In this document: piece by piece, positions 9,047-17,918 of the stretch
How positions within the stretch are numbered: position 1 is the stretch's first letter
Layout of the letters: the number at the start of each line of letters is the position of its first letter
Assembly: GCA_031291445.1 (NCBI GenBank)
Contig: JARLJA010000016.1
Span: 1 to 64,000, forward strand
DNA: 64,000 nt
From: Xanthobacteraceae bacterium
GTDB lineage: Bacteria; Pseudomonadota; Alphaproteobacteria; Rhizobiales; Xanthobacteraceae
Direction: 5' to 3'
Made by a program: the position numbers and the translations under genes
Notes under the pieces: generated by a model
Database searches by the model: none
Told to the model about the DNA's origin: nothing
The model's input: only the letters and a program-made list of their open reading frames with translations

Positions 9047-9760
9047 TCATCCCGGCGGCGCCTTCAGCACCATGCGCTCGTCATAGTCGGCGAGCTTCGG
9101 ATAGCTGATGACCGGCGCCGCCGGCAGGTCGAGCACCCGCGCGCGGTAGCGCGCCAGATGGGCTGCGCGGTCCTCCGCCGAAATCCGCACCGGCGCATGC
9201 ACCAGGAACGGCTCGACCACGGTGAAGCCGGTGAAATACAGCATGCCGTGATTGACCGGATAGAGGATCGATCCGATCGGGCCGCTCAGCCCGTGCTCGG
9301 AATACATCGATGCGGCCCCGCCGATGGTCAGCGCGCACATCGCCCGCTTGCCGGCGAATACGCCGTTGTCGTACCACCGGCCGCCGCCGTAGACGCGGCC
9401 GCCGGAGACGAAGACGCGGTCGATCCAGCCTTTCAGGATCGCCGGCAGGCCGAACCACCACAAAGGAAACTGCAGGATCAGCGTGTCGCACCAGTCGAGC
9501 TTGGCGAGCTCGGCGGTGATGTCGGCGGCGAGGCCGTCATGGGCGACCGCGTAGGCCTCCTCGTTCTGCTGGCGATAGGTGTCGGGATCGGCGACCGTGG
9601 TGAAATTGCGCCGGTCCGATACCGGATTGAAGCCCATGGCGTAGAGGTCGGAGACCACGACCTCGTGGCCCGCGGCGGTCAGCGCCTCGCGCGCGGCGCG
9701 TGTCATCGCGCCGTTGAAGCTCTTGGGTTCGGGATGGGCATGAACGATGAAGACGCGCAT
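9047..9760 (-). CDS. NAD(P)H dehydrogenase (quinone), flavodoxin-like fold
   Basis: 237 residues, starting MRVFIVHAHPEPKSFNGAMT, the FMN/FAD-binding start of the NQO1/MdaB (Flavodoxin_2) family. LQFPLWWFGLPAILKGWIDR is the diagnostic core motif. The enzyme should be a soluble two-electron quinone or electrophile reductase using NAD(P)H. It is divergent from the Baeyer-Villiger monooxygenase at 9996. The 235-bp gap between them holds a perfect palindrome that could control both. Confidence 0.88.
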   Translation of the reverse strand: MRVFIVHAHPEPKSFNGAMTRAAREALTAAGHEVVVSDLYAMGFNPVSDRRNFTTVADPDTYRQQNEEAYAVAHDGLAADITAELAKLDWCDTLILQFPLWWFGLPAILKGWIDRVFVSGGRVYGGGRWYDNGVFAGKRAMCALTIGGAASMYSEHGLSGPIGSILYPVNHGMLYFTGFTVVEPFLVHAPVRISAEDRAAHLARYRARVLDLPAAPVISYPKLADYDERMVLKAPPG

Positions 9761-9890
9761 CGGGCGGGGCGCTCCGGGCCAGCGATGCGTGATGCTAGCT
9801 CAAACGGTCCGCAGTCAGCCAGTGCAAACCATTGGCGACAGCGCGCGGCATAACGCCCCGTCGGTCGTCGCATTCGCAATTGACTTGACC

Positions 9891-9907
9891 TTGCCTCGCC
9901 GAGGCAA
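9891..9907. promoter_or_regulatory. Perfect inverted repeat, candidate operator
   Basis: TTGCCTC-GCC-GAGGCAA is a perfect 7-3-7 palindrome in the divergent region between the quinone reductase and the BVMO. TTGACT/TTGACC hexamers lie immediately upstream (9880-9890), so a bound protein would overlap a plus-strand promoter. No adjacent regulator gene is present, so the cognate factor is unknown. Confidence 0.45.
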
Positions 9908-9995
9908 CACCCTTGCCGGACGGGAGGCCCGGCTGCGGAGACGACGGCCGGTCGGCCAAAGATCGATCAAGAGATCAGGCAGAAGAAGAACCACC

Positions 9996-11510
9996 ATGAA
10001 CGCGCCAGTGACGCTCGCCGAGCCCGCCCCGCGGGTCGCCGCTTCCACCGTCGAACATTTCGACGTCCTGATCGTCGGGGCCGGGATCTCCGGCATCGGC
10101 GCCGGCTATCACCTCACGCAGCAGTGCCCGGACCACAGCTTCGTCATCCTGGAGAGCCTCGACAGCTTCGGCGGCACCTGGCTCACCCATCGCTATCCCG
10201 GCATCCGCTCCGACAGCGACCTCTACACGTTCGGCTATCGCTTCAAGCCCTGGGTCGGGCCGCCGATCGCGACCGCCGCCGAAATCCGCAGCTACATGGG
10301 CGAGGTGATCGCCGAGAACGACCTCGCCCGCCACATCCGCTACCGCCACCAGATCGTCGCGGCATCGTGGTCGAGCGAAGACAGCCGGTGGACCATCGAG
10401 GCGAGGCGCCTCGACGGCGGCGATACCGTGCGCTTCACCGCCAATTTCCTCTGGATGTGCCAGGGCTACTACCGGCATGCGGAGGGCTACACGCCGAACT
10501 GGCCGGGCATGGCTGACTTCAAGGGCCGGATCGTGCATCCACAGAAATGGCCGGACGATCTCGACATTCGCGACAAGGCCGTGGTGGTGATCGGCTCCGG
10601 CGCCACGGCGGCGACGCTGATCCCCGCGATCGCGGCGGAAAGCCGGCACGTCACCATGGTGCAGCGCTCGCCGACCTATTTCATCACCGGGCGCAACGCC
10701 AACGAGCTCGCCGACCTGCTGCGCACCCTGCAGATCGACGAGACCTGGATCCACGAGATCGTGCGCCGCAAGGTGCTGTACGACCAGGCCGCCTTCACCA
10801 GGCGCTCGTTCAGCGAGCCCGAGGTGGTCAAGCAGGAGCTGTTGTCGGGCGTGCGGGCCTATCTCGGTCCCGACGTCGACCTCGAGACCCATTTCACCCC
10901 GCGCTACCGGCCGTGGCGCCAGCGCATCGCCTTCATTCCCGACGGCGACCTGTTCCGTGCGGTCAAGAGCGGCAAGGCCTCGGTGGTGACCGGCGAGATC
11001 GAGTGCTTCACCGCGGACGGCCTGCGCCTGAAGTCGGGCGAGGAGCTGAAGGCCGACATCATCGTCAGCGCCACCGGTTTCAACCTCAACGTCCTCGGCG
11101 ACATCGCCTTCACCATCGACGGCAAGCCGCTCGATTTCGCAAACACCGTGACCTACCGCGGCACCATGTTCACCGGCGTGCCCAACATGGCCTGGGTGTT
11201 CGGCTATTTCCGCGCCAGCTGGACGCTGCGCGCCGACCTCGTCGCCGACTTCGTCTGCGCGCTGCTCAAGCACATGAAGGCGAAGGGCGCCAGGAGCGTG
11301 GTGCCGGCGCTGCGCGACGAGGACAAGGACATGGCGCTGTCCTCGTTCATCGATCCGGAGAACTTCAACCCCGGCTACCTGATGCGCGGCATGCACCTGC
11401 TGCCCAGGCGCGGCGACAAACCGGAGTGGCAGCACAACCAGGACTACTGGGCCGAGAAGGACGAATTCCCCGCCATCGATTTCGACGATCCGGCGTTCGT
11501 GTATCGGTGA
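9996..11510 (+). CDS. Flavin-containing (Baeyer-Villiger type I) monooxygenase
   Basis: 504 residues from ATG 9996, preceded by AGAAGAAGAA. The FAD motif is IVGAGISGIG (residues 26-35). The Baeyer-Villiger fingerprint F-x-G-x3-H-x3-W is met by FKGRIVHPQKW starting at F175. The NADPH motif is VIGSGATAATL (G200 on). It should insert one oxygen atom of O2 into a ketone or heteroatom substrate using NADPH and FAD in the cytoplasm. Upstream frame extension to 9747 would add a non-homologous Arg-rich leader and is rejected. The substrate is unknown; cyclic and aromatic ketones are typical. Confidence 0.9.
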   Translation: MNAPVTLAEPAPRVAASTVEHFDVLIVGAGISGIGAGYHLTQQCPDHSFVILESLDSFGGTWLTHRYPGIRSDSDLYTFGYRFKPWVGPPIATAAEIRSYMGEVIAENDLARHIRYRHQIVAASWSSEDSRWTIEARRLDGGDTVRFTANFLWMCQGYYRHAEGYTPNWPGMADFKGRIVHPQKWPDDLDIRDKAVVVIGSGATAATLIPAIAAESRHVTMVQRSPTYFITGRNANELADLLRTLQIDETWIHEIVRRKVLYDQAAFTRRSFSEPEVVKQELLSGVRAYLGPDVDLETHFTPRYRPWRQRIAFIPDGDLFRAVKSGKASVVTGEIECFTADGLRLKSGEELKADIIVSATGFNLNVLGDIAFTIDGKPLDFANTVTYRGTMFTGVPNMAWVFGYFRASWTLRADLVADFVCALLKHMKAKGARSVVPALRDEDKDMALSSFIDPENFNPGYLMRGMHLLPRRGDKPEWQHNQDYWAEKDEFPAIDFDDPAFVYR

Positions 11511-11575
11511 GGGGCGAGGCGGTACGCTCGCTCACTTGAAGGCGCAGCCGACGATACGGACTTCGCCGTATTGCT

Positions 11576-11670
11576 CGTCATGGCCGGGCTTGACCCGGCC
11601 ATCCACTCTTCCTTTCTGACGGCAGCGGCACCAAAGCGTGGACCCGCGGGTCAAGCCCGCGGGTGACGCA
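11576..11670. repeat. Dispersed palindromic repeat, copy b
   Basis: A CGTCATGGCCGGGCTTGACC arm and an AGCGTGGACCCGCGGGTCAA arm closing with GGTGACGCA. It sits between the convergent BVMO and osmoprotectant transporter genes. Confidence 0.75.
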
Positions 11671-11692
11671 GAAAATGACGCGAGGTTCACGC

Positions 11693-13258
11693 TCACTGAC
11701 GCGCCGCGGCCTTCTCGCGCACCCTCCCCCACAACCACCGCGCCACCGCGCCGGGCGAACTGTCGGCGTCACCCCTGGCGGCGCGCAGATTGGCTTCGCG
11801 CATGGTCTCGATGTCGATGCGGCCGTTGAGCGGCGCGAGCGCCGCACGCAGCGCCTGGTCGCCGGCGCGCCTGGGCGACAGCAGCACCACCGCGTCGTAG
11901 GGCGGGATCGCCGCCCTGGGGTCGTCGAGCGTCACCAGGTCGTATTGTGCGATCTGGCCGTCGCTGGAATAGCCGGCGATGACGTCGACCTCGCCGGCGG
12001 CCGCCGCGGCATACATGAAATCCGGCTGCATCTGGCGCAGGCTACGGAAGGCGAGCCCATAGGCGTCGCGCAGCGCCGCCCACTCGGGCCGGGCGAAGAA
12101 CTCGTAGTCGCCGGCAATGGTCAGCCCCGGATGGCGGGCGAGGTCGGCGATCGAGCGGATCCCGAGCGCGTCCGCGCGCTGGCGGGGCATGGCCAGGGCA
12201 TAAGCGTTCTCGAAGCCGAGTTCGCCTCCGAGCGTCACGCCGGCGGCTTTGAGCTCGTCTTTCAGTGCGGCGATCAGCGCAGCGCGCTCCGGGATCTCGC
12301 GGTGGTGAAAGGTGTTGGTCCACAGCGTGCCGGAATAGTCGACGTAGACGTCGACGTCGCCGGCCCTGAGCGCGGCGAAAATCACGCTCGAGCCGAGCCC
12401 TTCGCGTAGCGTCACGCCATGTCCTCCGGCCTCGATCCGGTCGGCCAGGAGCGCCGCCAGCACATACTGCTCGGTGAAGGTCTTGGCGCCGACCACGTAG
12501 CCGCCGTGCGGGCGCGGCAGCGCCGGCGCCAGTACCACTGTGATCAGCGCGAGGCAGCCGCAGGCGCCGAGCAGGAGGCGGGCGCGGCTGTGCCGCCTAA
12601 GGCCGTGCGCGATCAGCGCCAGCAGTCCATCCACCACGAGTGCCAGGATCGCCGCGGCGGCGCAGCCGAACAGCACGAATACCCAGTTCTGGGTCTGCAG
12701 GCCGGAAAAGATGTAGTTGCCGAGGCTGGTCTGGCCGATCGGAGTCGAGAGCGTGGCGGTGCCGATCACCCACACCGCGGCGGTGCGCAATCCCGCCATG
12801 ATCACCGGCAGCGCCAGCGGCAGCTCGACCATGGTGAGCCGCTGCCGCCGCGTCATTCCGACGCCGCGCGCCGCCTCTATCAGCTGCGGGTCGATGCCGT
12901 CGAGGCCGGTGATGGTGTTGCGCAGCACCGGCAGCATGCTGTAGAGCGCGAGCGCCAGCACGGCCGGCAGGAATCCGAATGCCGAGAACGAGACGCCGGC
13001 GGTGCGCATGGCGAGCGCCGAGGCGAACAAGAGCAGCGGATAGAACAGCGCGAGGAGCGCCAGCCCGGGCACGGTCTGCACCACGCTCGCGACCCCGAGC
13101 AGGATCGCCCGCGCCAACGGACGGCGCCGCGCGGCGAGCGCCAGCGGAAAACTGATGGCCGCGCCGAGCGCGAGTGCGGTGAGGCTGACGCGCAGGTGGC
13201 TGCCGAGATAGTCGGGCAGGAGCTGCAGCGCTTCGCCGAGACGCGGGTCGAGGGTCAT
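11693..13258 (-). CDS. Osmoprotectant ABC transporter permease fused to substrate-binding domain
   Basis: 521 residues. Residues ~1-220 are an ABC permease with about five membrane spans and the MAGLRTAAVWVIGTATLSTPIG segment typical of OpuB/ProW-type permeases. After a further hydrophobic segment (~225-245), residues ~255-515 are an OpuAC-type glycine-betaine/choline binding domain (GGYVVGAKTFTEQYVLAALL, then VDVYVDYSGTLWTN). The binding domain is therefore tethered to the periplasmic face of the permease, as in some Gram-positive OpuA/OpuF-like and YehYZ-like systems. It overlaps its ATPase gene by 4 bp (ATGA). Expected role: import of glycine betaine, choline, carnitine or similar solutes. 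Confidence 0.88.
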   Translation of the reverse strand: MTLDPRLGEALQLLPDYLGSHLRVSLTALALGAAISFPLALAARRRPLARAILLGVASVVQTVPGLALLALFYPLLLFASALAMRTAGVSFSAFGFLPAVLALALYSMLPVLRNTITGLDGIDPQLIEAARGVGMTRRQRLTMVELPLALPVIMAGLRTAAVWVIGTATLSTPIGQTSLGNYIFSGLQTQNWVFVLFGCAAAAILALVVDGLLALIAHGLRRHSRARLLLGACGCLALITVVLAPALPRPHGGYVVGAKTFTEQYVLAALLADRIEAGGHGVTLREGLGSSVIFAALRAGDVDVYVDYSGTLWTNTFHHREIPERAALIAALKDELKAAGVTLGGELGFENAYALAMPRQRADALGIRSIADLARHPGLTIAGDYEFFARPEWAALRDAYGLAFRSLRQMQPDFMYAAAAAGEVDVIAGYSSDGQIAQYDLVTLDDPRAAIPPYDAVVLLSPRRAGDQALRAALAPLNGRIDIETMREANLRAARGDADSSPGAVARWLWGRVREKAAARQ

Positions 13259-14058
13259 CGCTGCACGCCCGGCGTCGCGCCCGGCAGCAACGCCGCGAGC
13301 CGCGCTATCTGTCGCAGCGGCGTGCCGAACAACTCCGCCACGTAAGGGTCGACGGATCCGGCGAGTTCCGCCGGCGTGCCTGCCGCGGCCAGCCGGCCGG
13401 CCTGCATCACCGCGATGCGGTCCGACAGCAGGAGCGCCTCGGTGATGTCATGGGTGATCATCACGGTGGTGAGCTCGAGGCCGCGATGGAGCGCGACGTA
13501 GTCCTCGCTCAGCGCGTCGCGGGTGAGCGGATCGAGCGCGCCGAACGGCTCGTCCATCAGCACGATGGAGGGGGTGTTGGCGAGTGCCCGCCCCACGGCG
13601 ACCCGCTGCCGCTCGCCGCCGGAGAGCTCGTGGGGAAAGCGGGCGCGGTGGCGGCGACCGTCCAGCCGCACCAGCTCGATCAGTCGATCGATCCGTGCCG
13701 TGACCTCGGCAGCGCGGACGCCGGCGAGCCGCGGCGTGATGCCGATGTTGTCGGCGACGCTCATGTGCGGAAACAGGGCGCCGCTCTGGAACACGATGCC
13801 GATGGTCCGCCGCATCGCCACCGGATCGAGGGCGCGCACGTCGGCGCCGTCGATCCGCACCGTGCCGCGGTCGGGCGCGATCAGGCGGGCGGCGAGCCGC
13901 AGCAGCGTGGTCTTGCCGGCGCCCGAGCCGCCGACGATGGACAGGAATTCGCCGCGGCGGATCGCGAGCGAGACGTCGGCGACAGCGCTGCCGCCGGCGC
14001 GGTCGAAACTCTTGGTCACGTTCTCGAACGCGATCGCGGGTTGGGTCGGATCCGGCAT
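13255..14058 (-). CDS. Osmoprotectant ABC transporter ATP-binding protein
   Basis: 267 residues. Walker A is GGSGAGKT, the signature is LSGGERQ and Walker B is IVLMDEPFGALDP, followed by a switch His in MITHDITEA. It is the first gene of a two-gene operon with the permease/binding-protein fusion downstream. There are no C-terminal CBS domains, unlike many OpuCA/ProV proteins. It should power uptake of quaternary ammonium osmoprotectants. It is divergent from the NitT/TauT-type ATPase at 14182. Confidence 0.88.
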   Translation of the reverse strand: MPDPTQPAIAFENVTKSFDRAGGSAVADVSLAIRRGEFLSIVGGSGAGKTTLLRLAARLIAPDRGTVRIDGADVRALDPVAMRRTIGIVFQSGALFPHMSVADNIGITPRLAGVRAAEVTARIDRLIELVRLDGRRHRARFPHELSGGERQRVAVGRALANTPSIVLMDEPFGALDPLTRDALSEDYVALHRGLELTTVMITHDITEALLLSDRIAVMQAGRLAAAGTPAELAGSVDPYVAELFGTPLRQIARLAALLPGATPGVQR

Positions 14059-14181
14059 GGGCCGACCATGCCACGGCAGCGCGGGCGGACCAAGCCGGCC
14101 GCATGACGCCGCCCTTTGGCCCCTTGCATCCGCGCCGCGTCCGGGGGATTTTGCGCGCCGGAATCGGGGAAGGAAATCCAG

Positions 14182-14991
14182 GTGCAGGGCCTCTCATCGC
14201 CGCCGGCGGCGGTGGATCTCAAGGACGTCGAGGTTGCGTTCCAGCTCGCCGCCGGGGGCCGCTACACCGCGGTCGAGCGGGCGCGGCTGACGGTCGCGGC
14301 CGGCGAGTTCGTGGCCGTGGTCGGGCCGACCGGCTGCGGCAAGTCGACCTTGCTGAACGTCGCCGCGGGCCTGCTGCGGCCGGCTGCCGGCTCGGTCGAG
14401 ATCTTCGGCGCGCCGCTCGCCGGCCTCAACCGGCAGGCCGGCTACCTGTTCCAGGCCGACGCCCTGTTTCCATGGAAGACCGCGCTGGAAAACGTCGCCC
14501 TCGGGCGCGAGATCGCGGGCATGCCGAAGCGCATGGCGCGGGAGCGGGCACAGGACTGGCTCGGCCGGGTCGGGCTCGCGGCGTTCGCGCAGCGCTATCC
14601 GCACATGCTGTCGGGCGGCCAGCGCAAGCGCGTCGGGCTTGCCCAGGTGCTGATCCGCGATCCGGCGATCCTTTTGATGGACGAACCGTTCGGTCCGCTC
14701 GACGCCCAGACCCGGCAGATCATGGGCAACCTGCTGCTCGAGCTGTGGAGCGCGGCGCGCAAGGCGGTGGTGTTCGTCACCCACGATCTGGAGGAGGCGA
14801 TCGCGCTCGCCGATCGCGTCGTCATCATGTCGGCGGGGCCGTCGTCGCGCATCATCGGCGACTGGCGGGTGCCGCTGGCGCGCCCGCGCGACATCTTCGA
14901 GATCCGTCTCGACGGCGCGTTCCACGACCTCCACCGCGAGATCTGGCAGGTGCTGAAGGCCGAAGTGGTGAAGAGCTATGCCGCGGCGTGA
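14182..14991 (+). CDS. NitT/TauT-type ABC transporter ATP-binding protein
   Basis: 269 residues from a GTG at 14182 that follows GGGGAAGGAAAT; an upstream ATG at 14116 has no ribosome binding site. Walker A is GPTGCGKST, the Q-loop is LFQADALFPWKTALENV, the signature is LSGGQRKR and Walker B is ILLMDEPFGPLD. It belongs to the SsuB/TauB/NrtD-like group. It is the first gene of a run with a permease (15212), a periplasmic binding protein (16150) and a Nudix hydrolase (17205). Dispersed repeats lie between the first three genes, so they may not all share one mRNA. Confidence 0.9.
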   Translation: MQGLSSPPAAVDLKDVEVAFQLAAGGRYTAVERARLTVAAGEFVAVVGPTGCGKSTLLNVAAGLLRPAAGSVEIFGAPLAGLNRQAGYLFQADALFPWKTALENVALGREIAGMPKRMARERAQDWLGRVGLAAFAQRYPHMLSGGQRKRVGLAQVLIRDPAILLMDEPFGPLDAQTRQIMGNLLLELWSAARKAVVFVTHDLEEAIALADRVVIMSAGPSSRIIGDWRVPLARPRDIFEIRLDGAFHDLHREIWQVLKAEVVKSYAAA

Positions 14992-15049
14992 GAAAATTGT
15001 TCTGGACCGGGAGTCGAATGTTGACCAAGCACGTCGCGTTTCTTTCCGC

Positions 15050-15177
15050 CGTCATGCCCGCGCTTGTCGCGGGCATCCACGTCTTTGCAGCATTTCGACA
15101 AGAAAGACGTGGATGGCCGGGAGACCTTAGTCCTAGCGATCCGTCGAAGACGGATCGCGCTTGCCCGGCCATGACGA
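15050..15177. repeat. Dispersed palindromic repeat, copy c, with inverted nested element
   Basis: Begins CGTCATGCCCGCGCTTGTC and ends CTTGCCCGGCCATGACGA. In the second arm, about 15123-15160, lies the same small hairpin element as in copies a and h, here in reverse orientation (ACCTTAGTCCTAGCGATCCG). Confidence 0.75.
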
Positions 15178-15211
15178 GAAAATACGCTCTCGTCGTTGTG
15201 GGGCCGGCTGC

Positions 15212-16000
15212 ATGAACCGCGTCACCCTTCTCACCCTCCAGCTTCTGGTCGCGGTGGTGGCGATCGCGCTGTGGCACGTGCTGACCACGGTACCGCTGTT
15301 CGGCACGATCGTGCTGCCGCCGTTCTTCTTCTCGACCCCGGAAAAGGTGTTCGGTCGCATCGCCAAGTGGATCGCCGAGGGCAGCGTGTGGCGCCACCTC
15401 GCGGTGACGCTGACCGAATCGTTGCTCGCCTTCGTCTTCGGCTCGCTGTCCGGCGCGCTGGTCGGCTTCTGGTTCGCGCGCCGGCAGACGGTGGCGGCGG
15501 TGTTCGACCCCTACGTCAAGATGATGAACGCGCTGCCGCGGGTGGTGCTGGCGCCGATCTTCGCGCTGTGGCTGGGGCTCGGCATCTGGTCCAAGGTCGC
15601 CCTCGGCATCACCCTGGTGTTCTTCGTGGTGTTCTTCAACGTCTACCAGGGCGTCAAGGAGGCCAGCGCGACGCTGGTCGACAACGCCCGCATGCTCGGC
15701 ATGAGCGAGCGGCAGCTGCTGCGCCACGTCTACTGGCCCTCGGCGCTGTCCTGGATGTTCTCCTCGCTGCACACCTCGGTGGGCTTCGCCGTGGTCGGCG
15801 CGGTGGTCGGCGAATATCTCGGCGCCTCCGCCGGGCTCGGCTACCTGATCCAGCAGGCCGAGGGCGTGTTCGACGTCGCCGGCGTGTTCGCCGGTATGAT
15901 CGAGCTCGCGGCGGTTGTGATGCTGATCGACCTCGTGGTCGGCGCGATCGAACGCAGATTGCTGATCTGGAGGCCGATGTCCGGGGCAGCGCGGGAGTGA
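15212..16000 (+). CDS. NitT/TauT-type ABC transporter permease
   Basis: 262 residues from ATG 15212. The upstream in-frame ATG at 15161 lies inside a dispersed repeat and is rejected. About six hydrophobic helices are present, with the binding-protein-dependent permease motif around EASATLVDNARMLGMSERQL (the EAA loop that docks the ATPase). It resembles SsuC/TauC permeases and works in the inner membrane with the ATPase at 14182 and the binding protein at 16150. Confidence 0.88.
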   Translation: MNRVTLLTLQLLVAVVAIALWHVLTTVPLFGTIVLPPFFFSTPEKVFGRIAKWIAEGSVWRHLAVTLTESLLAFVFGSLSGALVGFWFARRQTVAAVFDPYVKMMNALPRVVLAPIFALWLGLGIWSKVALGITLVFFVVFFNVYQGVKEASATLVDNARMLGMSERQLLRHVYWPSALSWMFSSLHTSVGFAVVGAVVGEYLGASAGLGYLIQQAEGVFDVAGVFAGMIELAAVVMLIDLVVGAIERRLLIWRPMSGAARE

Positions 16001-16036
16001 GGCATGACACAATCTCCGCGGTGCCGAATCCCTCCG

Positions 16037-16125
16037 CGTCATGCCCGCACTTGTTGCGGGCATCCACGTCTTCTATCGTCGTCGTGCCAAGACGTGGATG
16101 GCCGGGACGAGCCCGGCCATGACGG
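16037..16125. repeat. Dispersed palindromic repeat, copy d
   Basis: CGTCATGCCCGCACTTGTTG arm and GACGTGGATGGCCGGGACGA arm closing GCCCGGCCATGACGG. It separates the permease and binding-protein genes of the NitT/TauT-type system. Confidence 0.75.
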
Positions 16126-16149
16126 AGAGAAAGAGCCGGGGTGGAGATG

Positions 16150-17208
16150 ATGGGAGCAATTCGCAGCAGCCTGACGGCCGCCCTCGCGCCGCTGGCGCTG
16201 CTCGCGACGCTGATGGGGGCCGCCGCCGCCCAGGCGCCCGAGAAGCCCAGCCTGGTGCTCGGCGTCGGCGGCAAGAGCCTGCTCTACTACCTGCCGCTGA
16301 CGCTCGCCGAGCGGCTCGGCTATTTCAAGGACGAGGGCCTCAACGTCACCATCACCGACTTCGGCGGCGGCGCCAAGGCGCTGCAGTCCCTGATCGGCGG
16401 CTCGGCCGACGTGGTCACCGGCGCCTACGAGCACACCATCTTCATGCAGGCCAAGGGCCAGGAGATCACCGCGGTGCTGGAACTCGGGCGGTTTCCCGGC
16501 ATTGTGCTGGCGGTGCGCAAGGACCGCGCCGCGGCGGTGACGTCGTTCAAGGACCTCAAGGGCATGAAGATCGGCGTCACCGCGCCGGGGTCCTCGACCA
16601 ATTTCTTCGTCGACGCGCTGATCGCCCGGGACGGCCTCAAGCCGGAGGACGTCGCCATCATCGGCGTCGGCGCCGGCCTGAGCGCGGTGGCGGCGGCCAA
16701 GAAGGGCGACATCGACGCGATCTGCAATCTCGATCCGGTGATCACCAAGCTCGAACAGGACGGCGACATCACCGTGCTGGCGGACCTGCGCACCGAGGAG
16801 GGCAACATGAAGCTGTTCGGCGGCGACACGCCGGCGGCGGTGGTCTATCTCAAGCGCGACTTCATCGCGAAGAACCCGGCGACCACGCAGCACCTGGTGA
16901 ACGCGTTCTACAGGGCGCTGACATGGCTCGCCGCGGCGAGCCCGGAGGACGTCGCGAAAATCGTGCCGGAGGACTACTACCTCGGCGACCGCGCGCTCTA
17001 TGTTGCGGCGGTGAAGGCCTCGGCGCCGATGTATTCGCGGACCGGGGTGATCCCGCGCGACGGCATGGTCCGCGCCCGCGATATGCTGCAGCGCTTCGAC
17101 GCCGAGCTGCGGGACGCGAAGCTCGACCTCGACAAGACCTTCGACGACCGCTTCGTGGCGAAAGCCGCGGGCGAGGGCGCGGCCCTCGGCGCTGCGGGGG
17201 GCAAATGA
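16150..17208 (+). CDS. NitT/TauT-type ABC transporter substrate-binding protein
   Basis: 352 residues. Starts at 16141 (GTG), 16147 or 16150 are possible; 16150 has the best spacing to the GGGGTGGAG tract. An N-terminal Sec signal ends near MGAAAAQAPE. The mature part has the SBP features of the SsuA/TauA/ThiY-like group (YYLPLTLAERLGYFKDEGLNV, GGSADVVTGAYEH, IGVTAPGSSTNFFVDALIA). The ligand cannot be read; aromatic sulfonates, nitrate or pyrimidine-like compounds are all possible for the family. Its stop codon overlaps the Nudix start (ATGA), so these two genes are translationally coupled. Confidence 0.87.
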   Translation: MGAIRSSLTAALAPLALLATLMGAAAAQAPEKPSLVLGVGGKSLLYYLPLTLAERLGYFKDEGLNVTITDFGGGAKALQSLIGGSADVVTGAYEHTIFMQAKGQEITAVLELGRFPGIVLAVRKDRAAAVTSFKDLKGMKIGVTAPGSSTNFFVDALIARDGLKPEDVAIIGVGAGLSAVAAAKKGDIDAICNLDPVITKLEQDGDITVLADLRTEEGNMKLFGGDTPAAVVYLKRDFIAKNPATTQHLVNAFYRALTWLAAASPEDVAKIVPEDYYLGDRALYVAAVKASAPMYSRTGVIPRDGMVRARDMLQRFDAELRDAKLDLDKTFDDRFVAKAAGEGAALGAAGGK

Positions 17209-17918
17209 GCGCGGCGCCGGGCACCGCGGCCACCGTGCGCGAGGTCGGCCGGCTCGACTTCGCCTTCGAGCCGTGGGACTGGCCGTTCGCCACCGCGCGC
17301 CGCGCCGACATCGACGCCCATTTCGCCGCGGCGCGCGTTGCGCGCCCGGAGCTCTTCAACGGCCGCATTCTGCTGTTGCGCGCGCCGCGCCACGAGGGCG
17401 ACGTGTTCCGCGCCAGCTATTTCGAGAGCGACTTCGCGAGCCTGCTCGCCTGGCGCGACTGGGGATTTCCCGGAACCGGCGTCTACAACGGCTTCGGCAT
17501 GGGCGCGCTGCGCGGCAGCGACGGCGTGTTCGTGCTCGGCGAAATGGCGGCGCACACCGCCAATGCGGGGCGGATCTATTTTCCGGCCGGCACGCCGGAG
17601 CCGGGCGATGTCGCGCGCAACCGGGTCGACATCGCCGGCAGCGTGACCCGCGAGGTCGAGGAGGAAACCGGGCTGACGCGCGCCGACTACCTGGCCGCGG
17701 CGCGATGGCACTGCGTCGAGACCGGGGCGTCGATCGCGTTGATGCGGATTCTCGACTGCGCGGAGCCCGGGGAGGCGGTGAAGCGCAGGATCGAGGCCGC
17801 GCTCAGGACCCAGCCCGCGCCGGAGCTCGCCGCCATCCACCTGGTACGCGACCGCCGCGACTTCCTGCCGTCGATGCCGGGCTTCGTCACCGCCTTCATC
17901 GACGCGATGACGGAGTGA
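17205..17918 (+). CDS. Nudix-like hydrolase coupled to ABC transporter
   Basis: 237 residues, starting at the ATG that overlaps the stop of the binding-protein gene. The C-terminal half carries TREVEEETGL, matching the REUxEExGU core of a Nudix box, although the preceding G-x5-E part is stretched and degenerate. The N-terminal half (FNGRILLLRAPRHEGD, SYFESDFASLLAWRDWG) resembles longer Nudix proteins. It may hydrolyse a nucleoside-diphosphate-linked compound related to the transporter substrate. Low similarity at the first part of the motif leaves activity uncertain. Confidence 0.75.
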   Translation: MSAAPGTAATVREVGRLDFAFEPWDWPFATARRADIDAHFAAARVARPELFNGRILLLRAPRHEGDVFRASYFESDFASLLAWRDWGFPGTGVYNGFGMGALRGSDGVFVLGEMAAHTANAGRIYFPAGTPEPGDVARNRVDIAGSVTREVEEETGLTRADYLAAARWHCVETGASIALMRILDCAEPGEAVKRRIEAALRTQPAPELAAIHLVRDRRDFLPSMPGFVTAFIDAMTE

